From Formosimonas limnophila (GTDB taxonomy: Bacteria > Pseudomonadota > Gammaproteobacteria > Burkholderiales > Burkholderiaceae): 64,000 nucleotides of DNA. The translations under genes were made by a program, and so were the position numbers. Under the pieces are notes generated by a model, which had not been told where the DNA came from, ran no database searches, and worked only from the letters and a program-made list of their open reading frames with translations. The DNA is taken from positions 17,610 through 81,609 of the forward strand of contig NZ_BMZG01000009.1 of assembly GCF_014652675.1 (NCBI RefSeq), in the 5' to 3' direction. Shown here piece by piece: positions 1 to 7,618 of the stretch; position 1 is the stretch's first letter, and every line of letters starts with the position of its first letter.

Positions 1-119
1 GAGTAAACTTTCTCATGATCCGAAATATTAAACTCAATGTAATCGGCCATTTGCTTTAGGTCTTTCTCTAAAGAAATCAAATAGTTCCAATGATGTAAGG
101 GATTGATTGGGGTGTTCAC
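1..119 (-). CDS. Hypothetical protein, N-terminal fragment cut by window edge
   Basis: An open frame runs off the left edge on the minus strand, starting at a GTG at 119 and reading about 39 codons with no stop. Its start contains NPLHHWNYLISLEKDL, which resembles a family of uncharacterised proteobacterial proteins that begin with NPL-H-WNY-LE-DL; this is from memory and not checked. It lies 31 bases downstream of the argJ stop on the same strand and may be cotranscribed. There is only a weak purine-rich stretch before the GTG, so the exact start is uncertain. No function can be assigned. Confidence 0.5.
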   Translation of the reverse strand, partial: MNTPINPLHHWNYLISLEKDLKQMADYIEFNISDHEKVY

Positions 120-150
120 AGGCTTGTTTCTTCTTTGCTATTGGATTTTA

Positions 151-1374
151 TTAGGAGCGATAATCCGCATTAATACTCACATACTCATGTGAGAAATCAC
201 ACGTCCACACCGTGGCGTTGGCTGTGCCTCGATTGAGCACGACGCGCACGGTGATTTCGGATTGGTTCATGACGGCTTGGCCTTGCTCTTCTGTGTAGTT
301 GGGATGGCGACCGCCGCGTGTGGCGACGTGGACGTTGTCCAAATACAACTCAAGTGCGGCAACATCTAAATCAGCTACGCCCGCGTAGCCGATGGCGGCG
401 AGGATGCGGCCAAGGTTTGGATCGCTGGCGTAGAAGGCGGTTTTGACGAGCGGTGAGTGGGCGATGCTGTAGGCAATTTGTTTGGCTTCTGCGGTGCTTG
501 TCGCTTGTTCGACGACGATGCTTATGAGTTTGGTAGCACCCTCGCCGTCACGCACGATGAGTTGGGCGAGTTCGGTGGCGACGGATTGGAGAGCGGCGGC
601 GAATTCATGCCACGCTGCTGTGTTTTTTTCTACTCGAACGCCTGATGCACCGCTGGCCATGATAATGAAGGAGTCATTGGTCGATGTGTCGCCGTCGATG
701 GTGATGCTGTTGAATGACTGGTCCGCGACTTGGCGGGTGAGCTCGTCGAGGTCAGACTGAGCGATGGCGACATCGGTGGCGAGGTAGCCGAGCATAGTGG
801 CCATGTTTGGCTTAATCATGCCCGCACCTTTTGAGATGCCTGTTAGGGTGATGGTTTGGTTATCCATCGTGATTTGGCGCGACACGGCTTTGGGCAGTGT
901 GTCGGTGGTCATGATGGCTTGCGCGGCGTTGTACCAGTTGTCCTCTTTGAGATTTTCGATGGCGGGCGCGATGCCTGTGAGCAGCTTGTCCATCGGTAGG
1001 TGCTCGAGGATGACGCCTGTGGAGAAGGGCAGAACTTGATTGGCTGAAATGCCGAGTTGTTTGGCCAGCTCGTCGCAGGTGGCTTGTGCGTTGGTCATGC
1101 CAAGTTCGCCCGTGCCTGCATTGGCGCAGCCTGTGTTGACGATGAGGGCGCGAATGCCTGATTGTGCGGCCAAATGCTGTTTACAGACTGTGACGGGTGC
1201 GGCGCAAAAAGCATTGGTGGTAAAAACGCCTGAGACAGTGGCGCCCTCGTCAAGTAGAACCACCAGCACGTCTTTTTTATCCGCTTTGCGAATGCCTGCT
1301 TGCGCGAAGCCGAGTTTGACGCCTGCCACGGGGTGAAGTGCATCGGCAGTGATGGTGGGAAAATTGACGGCCAT
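151..1374 (-). CDS. argJ: Bifunctional glutamate N-acetyltransferase / amino-acid acetyltransferase ArgJ
   Basis: ArgJ moves the acetyl group from N-acetylornithine to glutamate, closing the cyclic arginine pathway, and can also acetylate glutamate from acetyl-CoA. The 407-residue protein has the usual length. The self-cleavage region [20 protein letters not shown] is intact; Thr193 in the ATML motif would be the nucleophile and new N-terminus of the beta chain. The oxyanion-hole segment PFSTGVI (about 116-122) and the TTDT segment (156-159) are present, and the C-terminus ends in the typical [10 protein letters not shown]. It sits 33 bases downstream of the DUF3025 gene on the same strand, so the two are probably cotranscribed. 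Confidence 0.97.
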   Translation of the reverse strand: MAVNFPTITADALHPVAGVKLGFAQAGIRKADKKDVLVVLLDEGATVSGVFTTNAFCAAPVTVCKQHLAAQSGIRALIVNTGCANAGTGELGMTNAQATCDELAKQLGISANQVLPFSTGVILEHLPMDKLLTGIAPAIENLKEDNWYNAAQAIMTTDTLPKAVSRQITMDNQTITLTGISKGAGMIKPNMATMLGYLATDVAIAQSDLDELTRQVADQSFNSITIDGDTSTNDSFIIMASGASGVRVEKNTAAWHEFAAALQSVATELAQLIVRDGEGATKLISIVVEQATSTAEAKQIAYSIAHSPLVKTAFYASDPNLGRILAAIGYAGVADLDVAALELYLDNVHVATRGGRHPNYTEEQGQAVMNQSEITVRVVLNRGTANATVWTCDFSHEYVSINADYRS

Positions 1375-1407
1375 GATTTGTCCTTGTTGATTTGAAGTTT
1401 TTATTGT

Positions 1408-2256
1408 TCAATGCTGTGGCGTGGCAGACAGTCGGGTGCGTCCCGCTCGAAACACGCGCGCGTCATTGTAAAACGTTTGGTCAGCATTGTCTGCCCAAAA
1501 GTGCGGCACGCCCAAAACGGGCAAAGGGCAGAAATCCCGTGGGTTGAGGGAAATATGGGTCAATTGCTTTGCCAATCGACGATCCAAGTCCCGCAACCGC
1601 TCAGGCAGAGGCAACGCGAACCAGTTCGCCTCAACGCTGACCACCCACGTGTGGGTGCAAATCGCTTTGTACGGTGCCGTGAGTTTTTCTAACAGCGCAT
1701 GGCCAAAAGGATAGAGGGCTGCTTGCGCTGAAGGGTTTGGTTGAAATGGGTTGTCCCAAAGTGAGCGAGTGCTCACCAAGGCGTTGTGCCAATCAAATTG
1801 GCGAAGCGCGTCAGAAATTCTCGTGTTGGAGGTCATCAAAATCGCCGCATTTTCATCAAACAGCGTTAATGCGTCGCGTGCCACGCCGCGCTCGTGCTGT
1901 ACACCGAGTGTGGCGATTTGCTCGGCTTGGCGGGCGTTGAGCACGGCTTTGGTTTTTGGGAATGTCAGCCAAATACAGGCGTTGAAAAAATCATGCAGGT
2001 TCAGTCGAGTCGGCACGCCACCTGTGCGGTAAATGTGCGCTTCGTAGGCCTCACCATCTGGCAGATCAGTTTGCGGGATGAATGTGAGTGTTTGCCCACT
2101 TCCTGATTGGAGCACGCCCTTTGTGGCATGGTTGAGTGACTCTATGAGGTCGGGCGACTGCGCCCAGTCGCAGGCTTCGAGCGGCAAGTGTTTCAACCAT
2201 GGTGCTTGCCAGTCAATAGTAGATTGTTCTGACTCGGGTAAATTCGTGTCACTCAA
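1408..2256 (-). CDS. DUF3025 domain protein
   Basis: A 282-residue cytoplasmic protein with no signal peptide or membrane segment. It matches the DUF3025 family as I know it: the conserved centre YRTGGVPTRLNLHDFFNACI followed by WLTFPKTKAVLNARQ, and a later segment RDALTLFDENAAIL. The biochemical role of this family is unknown. In many Betaproteobacteria it lies near housekeeping genes; here it directly precedes argJ and probably heads that transcript. The ATG start gives a protein of family-typical length. Confidence 0.85.
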   Translation of the reverse strand: MSDTNLPESEQSTIDWQAPWLKHLPLEACDWAQSPDLIESLNHATKGVLQSGSGQTLTFIPQTDLPDGEAYEAHIYRTGGVPTRLNLHDFFNACIWLTFPKTKAVLNARQAEQIATLGVQHERGVARDALTLFDENAAILMTSNTRISDALRQFDWHNALVSTRSLWDNPFQPNPSAQAALYPFGHALLEKLTAPYKAICTHTWVVSVEANWFALPLPERLRDLDRRLAKQLTHISLNPRDFCPLPVLGVPHFWADNADQTFYNDARVFRAGRTRLSATPQH

Positions 2257-2385
2257 AACTCAAACTCCTGTCCCGATGGTGTAAAAATAAAATGGATATT
2301 CCATCAAAAGTAGTGTGATTATAGTGAATCAAAAGGTGTGGTGTGGCACAATGCTACCGTTTTTCCTCTCTTTTTGAAAGTTTCT

Positions 2386-2823
2386 ATGAGTCTATTAACT
2401 GCCCCTGATACATGGCCATTTGCCACGGCGTTGGTCTTGATGATTTTACTCGCTGTTGTCGAGGTGGTGGGGATGTTGCTGGCGGCCAGTCCTTCGAGTT
2501 TACTGGATTCGCTCATCCCTGATGTGGATGGTTTGGGGTGGTTGCATGTGGGACGAGTGCCGATTTTGGTGGTGGTGATTTTGTGGCTCACGGGGTTTTC
2601 ATTGAGTGGCTTTGCGATTCAGAGTGTGGCGCAGTCTGTGACGGGCGCAGCTTTGCCGATTTGGCTGGCGAGTATTCATGCGGTGTTTCTCGGATTGGTG
2701 AATGCGAGTTTGTTTGGTGGCGTGCTGGCGCGACTGGTGCCCGCTGACGAAACGCGGGCGGTGAGTGAGCAAAGTTTAGTAGGGCAACGTGGCGTGTTGA
2801 GCGAAGGGACGGCGGGCGCGTGA
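2386..2823 (+). pseudogene. YqiJ-like inner-membrane protein, truncated at its 3' end
   Basis: The 145-residue product aligns by eye with the N-terminal part of YqiJ (OB-fold inner-membrane protein): the motif LHVGRVPILVVVILWLTGF corresponds to LNIGRLPALVVLCLLAGF in E. coli YqiJ, and there are three hydrophobic segments. YqiJ is about 200 residues and ends in an OB-fold; here the frame stops at 2821-2823 just as that domain begins (VGQRGVLSEGTAGA), so roughly 45-50 residues are missing. The ATG at 2386 was preferred to an upstream ATG because it follows a GAAAG ribosome-binding site and starts at the family's usual point. The next sequence is the AT-richer PAAR cassette, so the 3' end was probably lost when that arrived. 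Confidence 0.7.
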
Positions 2824-2906
2824 AGATATTTTGAGAGTTGGCCACAACCGACGATTAAAAGCATCTACAATTGGACTTGTAATTTAGCCAAAAGGGAGGG
2901 CAAACT

Positions 2907-3440
2907 ATGGTAAAGAGAAAACAAATTGTTGTAGGAGATCCACCTGTTACAGGTGGAGCCGTTCTGCCTAATGGTGTTACCAGTACACTTGGTGATGGGA
3001 TGTTCCCAGTTGCTTTGATTGGTGGGCAAGTCAAATGCGAGGCTTGCGGGAAAATAGGTGTTATTGCAAAATCAGGTGGACCGAGAAGATTTGCAGTTGG
3101 TAACGGTAAGCAAGCCGCTTTGGAGGGCGACTTATGTATATGTGCTTGCCATCCGCCGCCGCCCATGCTTTCTGTTTTGCACCATACATCATCATACGAT
3201 GATGATGCCTACGGGAATCCCGCATTAGCTCCATTTTACGATGAGCAAATTAGAGCCGTAGACGAAAAAACGGGGCAAGTTCTCGATGGTATTGCGTATT
3301 ATATTAAATCAAGTACGGGCAAGGTGTACAAGGGGTATACCGATGAGTTCGGCTTATGCCCGCGTATTAATACTGAAGGCGCAGAAACTTTAACGGCTTG
3401 GTTTGGTGTGTCGGCATTAGAACAAGAGGGAATTATTTGA
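2907..3440 (+). CDS. PAAR-domain protein with C-terminal extension (type VI secretion spike tip)
   Basis: A 177-residue protein. Residues about 5-88 form a PAAR domain, with repeated glycine-turn motifs (VVGDPPVTGGAVLPNG, TLGDGMFPVALIGG) and a cysteine/histidine cluster (CEACGK, then CICACHPPPP) that in this family binds metal at the tip of the VgrG spike. Residues about 105-177 form a small extension (DEQIRAVDEKTGQVLDGI...Y) of a type often found behind PAAR domains. A strong GGGAGG site precedes the ATG. It overlaps the next gene by one base (TGATG), so translation is coupled. No vgrG or other type VI gene is in the window, so this is an orphan PAAR unit. Confidence 0.88.
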   Translation: MVKRKQIVVGDPPVTGGAVLPNGVTSTLGDGMFPVALIGGQVKCEACGKIGVIAKSGGPRRFAVGNGKQAALEGDLCICACHPPPPMLSVLHHTSSYDDDAYGNPALAPFYDEQIRAVDEKTGQVLDGIAYYIKSSTGKVYKGYTDEFGLCPRINTEGAETLTAWFGVSALEQEGII

Positions 3441-4069
3441 TGGCAACAAACAACGCAAAAGCCAAACCAAGTGGGCAAAAACCAACGAATACAATATTAG
3501 GCTCTGTTGAGGCAGTTAAACATTCAGAGCCAAATGTGACCCTATATGGTCGTATAGCTGGAGCTAAAAGAGGGTCTGGGATTTTTAAGGATGTGAAAAT
3601 TGAACCTGGTTATATTAATCCTAATGGACCAGATCTACATTTTACAATCGTTATTGATGATGCTTATACAGGAATAATAGCAATTGATGGTCAGCCAACG
3701 GACGATAGAAGCCTTGGGAATAAAAACCTAAAGCTAATTAGAACAAATTTTTATCGAAACACTGTGCCAGATGAAATAAAGGTGAAGATACCTGTTGAGC
3801 CACCAAAGGGAATGAGTAAGCAAAAGTTTGCGCAAGAGATTATAAAGAAAGCTCATTCTTTTAGTAGCTACACTCTTGATTACTCACTTCCAAAGAATGT
3901 TATAGGGAGCGTTATGCGGAATGGCGAATACAACAGTAGTTCGTATATTTCAGGTTTGTTAAAAGCAGTTATGGGCTATGTGCCGCAAATTTCAACACCA
4001 GGGTACAACACACCAGGATGGGAAATGCCTATACCATCAAGTTATTTTAAAGGTGAGGCAATTCGATGA
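3440..4069 (+). CDS. Uncharacterised protein, candidate PAAR-linked effector
   Basis: A 209-residue protein translated from the TGATG overlap with the PAAR gene; an upstream in-frame start was rejected because it lies inside that gene. There is no signal peptide, membrane segment or cysteine. Two conserved-looking blocks stand out: a HFTIVIDD block near residue 65 and EYNSSSYISGLLKAVMG about 100 residues later, then an ending rich in Gly, Pro and aromatic residues. A histidine block followed by an N-x-S/C-x-Y/F-x-x-x-LL block is the order seen in circularly permuted NlpC/P60-like folds, but the usual cysteine would be a serine here. That fold is only a guess. Position between a PAAR gene and a small membrane protein is the main reason to call it a candidate effector. 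Confidence 0.6.
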   Translation: MATNNAKAKPSGQKPTNTILGSVEAVKHSEPNVTLYGRIAGAKRGSGIFKDVKIEPGYINPNGPDLHFTIVIDDAYTGIIAIDGQPTDDRSLGNKNLKLIRTNFYRNTVPDEIKVKIPVEPPKGMSKQKFAQEIIKKAHSFSSYTLDYSLPKNVIGSVMRNGEYNSSSYISGLLKAVMGYVPQISTPGYNTPGWEMPIPSSYFKGEAIR

Positions 4070-4368
4070 AAAATGCTTTTTTCTTAACGTTTCATTTTGT
4101 TTGTTGGCTTCTTATTCTTCCCTTAAGTTGGGCAAATATGGACAATTTCCCTAAGATTGATTCGTCTATTGCAGGGGTTATTTTATGTTTAATGATAGGG
4201 TTGTTAATTTTTTGGATTTTGTTTGTTTATCGAAAATACGTTTTAAATTCTACTAACCGAGAAAATCGCGCACTCAACACGTTTTTATTTTTTGTGTTTT
4301 TAGCTTTAGTAATTTTTGCTTCTATCTTTATTACTGCAATTGTGTCAATTATTAAGTACGGACTTTAA
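4066..4368 (+). CDS. Small membrane protein, candidate immunity protein
   Basis: A 100-residue protein whose ATG overlaps the stop of the preceding gene (ATGA), so it is translationally coupled. It has an N-terminal hydrophobic segment that could be a signal peptide or anchor (about 5-23), then two clear membrane segments (about 36-55 and 70-95) separated by a basic loop. The region is noticeably AT-richer than argJ or the ribosomal genes. Being the last coupled gene of a PAAR-effector unit and membrane-located, it is best read as an immunity protein that blocks an effector acting in the envelope. I recognise no family. Confidence 0.55.
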   Translation: MKNAFFLTFHFVCWLLILPLSWANMDNFPKIDSSIAGVILCLMIGLLIFWILFVYRKYVLNSTNRENRALNTFLFFVFLALVIFASIFITAIVSIIKYGL

Positions 4369-4462
4369 AAAACGCCATCGAGTGGGATGAGTAAAAAATG
4401 AAATCGCTTAGAATTGCCTTGCATGGGGTCACGTTTATAAGGGCGAGGCTACTACATTTAAG

Positions 4463-4786
4463 ATGAAAACTCTTAAATTTGCCTTGTCCTTATTTTGGAT
4501 TTTTCCCCTTGGGATTTTGTTCATGTTGTTTACGGACATTACCCAAAACCTCACTAATCAAGACGTTGGGATTAATATGTGTGGTAGTTTAAACCCTACC
4601 ACCATTCTTTACCCATTAATTTCCATCATCCATTTTTCATTATTGCTCAGCTCTCTTTTAGTTTTGCGAATGAATGGTGTACCAATCAAAAAAACGATGA
4701 GCCTTGCTCTACCATCTTTCGTAGTCACCTGCCTATTTCTTAGTGTTGTAAAACATTTTTGTGGATATGTCTTTCTAAAAATGTGA
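4463..4786 (+). CDS. Small membrane protein, possible second (orphan) immunity protein
   Basis: A 107-residue protein with three to four hydrophobic segments (about 5-23, 45-65, 80-98). It begins MKTLKFALSL, follows the candidate immunity gene by 94 bases and shares its AT-rich composition. The 94-base gap contains a relic resembling the end of the upstream effector (see findings), which suggests this gene once followed a second effector copy. No family is recognised and no ribosome-binding site stands out. Confidence 0.5.
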   Translation: MKTLKFALSLFWIFPLGILFMLFTDITQNLTNQDVGINMCGSLNPTTILYPLISIIHFSLLLSSLLVLRMNGVPIKKTMSLALPSFVVTCLFLSVVKHFCGYVFLKM

Positions 4787-4883
4787 CTTTATTAGCAAAA
4801 TTTCTGACTTGAATCTCACTTCGGGCTTTTTTGTTTGGGGGCGATGAGAGATTTTGGCCTTTTCCAAAAAAGACTTGGCTTGC

Positions 4884-5810
4884 TCAGTCCTTGACATGCA
4901 GGTAAGCCAGTTGCTCTTTGAGATAAGCAACGAGTGCTTTGACACGAGCAGGCGGGTTGCGGGCGGTGGTGACGGCGTGGACAGGGGTTTTGATGCTGCG
5001 CCAGTCAGGTAGGACTTTCACCAGTGTCCCGCTGGCGACTTGATTCGTGATGAAAGCTTCGGGGATGAGGGCGATGCCTGCTGCTGCTTCGGTGAGGGAA
5101 ATCACCACACCCATATCATTGGCCGTGAGGTTGCCTTGCAGGGTTTGCTCGATGGTTTGTTTGCCTTTTTGTAACCGCAGCAAACCGACAGGGCTGTTGC
5201 CGTTGGTTTTCAGACGAATCAGGTTGCAGTGTTTGAGGTCTTCGGGGGTTTGAATGCACGGCAGGCTGGCCAGATAGCTTGGCGATGCGTAGAGTTTGAG
5301 TGGCATGTCAAATAGGTGGGTGGCATACAGCGCCGAGTCGCTGAGATGGCCAATGCGGATCGCCAAGTCAACATGCTCTTTGACCAAATCCATGCGATGA
5401 GAGTTCAGATTCAAGTCCAAACGAACGTGTGGGTTGAGGCTGAGAAACTGGCTCAAAGGTTTGGACAAACACAGACGAGCAAAGTCGGCTGGGGTGGTCA
5501 GGCGAATGTGCCCCTCAATGCGGGCGGCTGAGTTGGACAGCTCATTCATGGCTAACTGCACAGACTCAAGTGCGGGTACGAGGCTCGCGTAGAACTCTTC
5601 GCCCGCTGGCGTGAGACTGACGTTGCGGGTGTTGCGTTTAAACAGGGGAATGTTGAGTTCTTTTTCGAGCGCAGCGATGCGACGGGAGAGTGTCGCGACG
5701 GGCAAATCGAGTCGCTCGGCGGCTCGGCTAAAACCACCTGCGTCAGCGACAGCGATGAACAAATGTAGATTGTCTAATGAGGGCGTTTGCATGGTGGATG
5801 ACTGTTCCAT
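4884..5810 (-). CDS. LysR-family transcriptional regulator
   Basis: A 308-residue LysR-type regulator. The N-terminal winged helix-turn-helix (about 9-68) is clear: DNLHLFIAVADAGGFSRAAE, then LPVATLSRRIAALEKEL and PLFKRNTRNVSLTPAGE. The remainder is the two-lobed effector-binding domain. Two starts are possible (MEQSSTMQTPS, first or second ATG). It is divergent from the pirin-DUF2798-DoxX genes with 89 bases between, the usual arrangement for a LysR protein controlling its neighbour. Pirin/DoxX clusters beside LysR genes are common in proteobacteria, where they respond to redox or electrophile stress; the inducer here is unknown. Confidence 0.92.
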   Translation of the reverse strand: MEQSSTMQTPSLDNLHLFIAVADAGGFSRAAERLDLPVATLSRRIAALEKELNIPLFKRNTRNVSLTPAGEEFYASLVPALESVQLAMNELSNSAARIEGHIRLTTPADFARLCLSKPLSQFLSLNPHVRLDLNLNSHRMDLVKEHVDLAIRIGHLSDSALYATHLFDMPLKLYASPSYLASLPCIQTPEDLKHCNLIRLKTNGNSPVGLLRLQKGKQTIEQTLQGNLTANDMGVVISLTEAAAGIALIPEAFITNQVASGTLVKVLPDWRSIKTPVHAVTTARNPPARVKALVAYLKEQLAYLHVKD

Positions 5811-5899
5811 TTTTGAGAAAGTTATTTGGCATTTTACCGATTTATCTTAGTATGTGTTCGGCGTACACTGTGCTTATCGAAATTTTTTAGGAGGACATC

Positions 5900-6622
5900 A
5901 TGTTGCAAACGATTTTATCTAGCGAGCGCGGCGGTGCTGACCATGGTTGGTTAAAAGCCAAGCACAGTTTCTCGTTTTCACAGTACTTTAATCCTGCTCG
6001 CATGGGCTTTGGGCCGCTGCGGGTCATCAATGAAGATTTGGTTGCACCGACCATGGGATTTGGCATGCACGGTCATCAGGACATGGAAATCATCACCTAC
6101 ATTCTCGATGGTGAGTTGTCACACCGCGACAGCATGGGCAACCAAGCGGCGATTCTCAAAGGACAAGTGCAAAAAATGAGCGCAGGGCGCGGTGTGCGTC
6201 ACTCGGAGTTTAATTCGAGAGATGACTCGATCACGCATTTATTGCAAATTTGGATTGAGCCAAACGTGACAGGCATTGAGCCCGAATATGAACAGCAGAA
6301 CCTCAGTGATTTGCCAGTCCACGATGGTTGGCGTGCGATTGCTGCACCGAATGGGCAGTGGTTGGGGCAAAAGGGGGCGTTTCGGTTGTATCAAGACGCC
6401 GTGTTTCTCGTCGCTCACGCGGATGATGGTTTGAGTGAGCGTCACTACGCTTTGGGTCCTCAACGATTGGCCTATGTTCATGTTGCCACTGGCTCAGCCA
6501 CGGTGAATGGCGTGCGCTTGTCCGCTGGTGATGCTGTGCAGATGAGCGATGAATCCAGTGTGGATGCGCTCTTGAGTGACGGTACTCAAGTGTTGTTGTT
6601 CGATTTACCTGCTTTAGATTGA
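5900..6622 (+). CDS. Pirin family protein (YhhW-like bicupin)
   Basis: A 240-residue bicupin. The metal-binding set described for YhhW-type pirins is present at the same positions: His57, His59, His101 and Glu103 in MGFGMHGHQDMEIITY and GRGVRHSEFN. Some members show quercetin 2,3-dioxygenase activity, but physiological substrates are generally not known. A strong AGGAGG ribosome-binding site lies five bases before the ATG. It is the first gene of a likely operon with the DUF2798 and DoxX genes, divergent from the LysR regulator. Confidence 0.93.
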   Translation: MLQTILSSERGGADHGWLKAKHSFSFSQYFNPARMGFGPLRVINEDLVAPTMGFGMHGHQDMEIITYILDGELSHRDSMGNQAAILKGQVQKMSAGRGVRHSEFNSRDDSITHLLQIWIEPNVTGIEPEYEQQNLSDLPVHDGWRAIAAPNGQWLGQKGAFRLYQDAVFLVAHADDGLSERHYALGPQRLAYVHVATGSATVNGVRLSAGDAVQMSDESSVDALLSDGTQVLLFDLPALD

Positions 6623-6629
6623 GGTTGCT

Positions 6630-6869
6630 ATGACAAAAATTCACTCTAAATATGCTGCTCTACTTACAGCATTTTTCATGTCATGTTTTATGGCACTTTT
6701 GATGTCTGGCTTTGTTACTTTGATTAATCAAGGTTGGGGCGAAAGTTTTTTTTCACAATGGATGCATGCGTATGTTCGGGTTTGGCCGATTGCCTTTGTG
6801 TTGTTGTTCGTCCTTCGACCTTTGGTCACACAGATTGTGGCGCGACTGGTTCAGTCGCCCACGAAGTAG
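6630..6869 (+). CDS. DUF2798 family small membrane protein
   Basis: A 79-residue protein with two membrane segments (about 8-30 and 49-66) and the DUF2798 pattern: an N-terminal hydrophobic helix with repeated Met/Ser, then WMHAYVRVWPIAFVLLFVLRPLV. Function is unknown. It starts seven bases after the pirin stop, so the two are almost certainly cotranscribed. Confidence 0.8.
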   Translation: MTKIHSKYAALLTAFFMSCFMALLMSGFVTLINQGWGESFFSQWMHAYVRVWPIAFVLLFVLRPLVTQIVARLVQSPTK

Positions 6870-6952
6870 TTTGTTCATGTTATAAATCAGCAGTTGTTTC
6901 TTTAATCGTGTCCCTTTATCTTGACACACCTTTTTTATAGGAAATTTTTATC

Positions 6953-7342
6953 ATGTCATCTCAAGTTCTAAACATCTTAGGCCGCGTGCTCATTGCCGCA
7001 TTGTTTATCCCTGCGGGTTTGAGCAAAATCACAGGCTTTGAAGGCACGGTGGATTACATCGCGTCACAGGGTCTGCCATTACCCACTGTTGCTGCGATTT
7101 TGGCCATCGTGGTCGAGGTCGGTGTTGCTGCTGCTTTGTTGTTTAATGTCAAAACCTATTGGGCTGCGCTAATTCTCGCGGTGTTTTGTATCGTATCCGC
7201 ACTGGGTTTTCACCAGTTCTGGGCAGCACCTGCCGAAATGGCACAGATGCAGCAAATCAACTTCTTTAAAAACCTCGCGATTGCGGGTGGGTTGTTTTTG
7301 TTGGCAGCCAACAGCTGCACAACAGTTCGCGCATCCAAATAA
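6953..7342 (+). CDS. DoxX family membrane protein
   Basis: A 129-residue protein with four membrane segments and the DoxX pattern: LGRVLIAALFIPAGLSKI near the start and GHQFW/LGFHQFWAAPAEMAQMQQINFFKNLAIAGGLF-type motifs near the end. DoxX-like proteins act in the cytoplasmic membrane, often near redox or detoxification genes. It is the third gene of the pirin cluster; an AGGAAA site precedes the ATG. A tandem-hairpin region ending in a strong terminator follows. Confidence 0.9.
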   Translation: MSSQVLNILGRVLIAALFIPAGLSKITGFEGTVDYIASQGLPLPTVAAILAIVVEVGVAAALLFNVKTYWAALILAVFCIVSALGFHQFWAAPAEMAQMQQINFFKNLAIAGGLFLLAANSCTTVRASK

Positions 7343-7410
7343 TCAACATATTGTTTGGGTACAGTATGACCCAATGATTACTGCTGTGGGAGGCTGTGCT
7401 TCCCTTTCTG

Positions 7411-7439
7411 ACCCACACCAACTTGGTGTGGGTTTTTTT
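7411..7439 (+). terminator. Intrinsic terminator after the pirin-DoxX operon
   Basis: An 11-base perfect inverted repeat (7411-7421 and 7423-7433) with an immediate run of seven T. It is 70 bases past the doxX stop and is preceded by two shorter hairpins. Confidence 0.85.
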
Positions 7440-7618
7440 ATCGTGTCTTAATGGTTTTTTCGGAGGATTGATGAAGAAAGGAGGGGTGTATGCGGTCATA
7501 GCCGATGACCCATGCTCAAAATATAAAGCACAAGTCCGCACTGCAACAAAAGCCTTGCCATTAACTCTTATATAAGACATAATACAGATAAATCTCAACT
7601 TCCTCTCAGGAGCACTTC

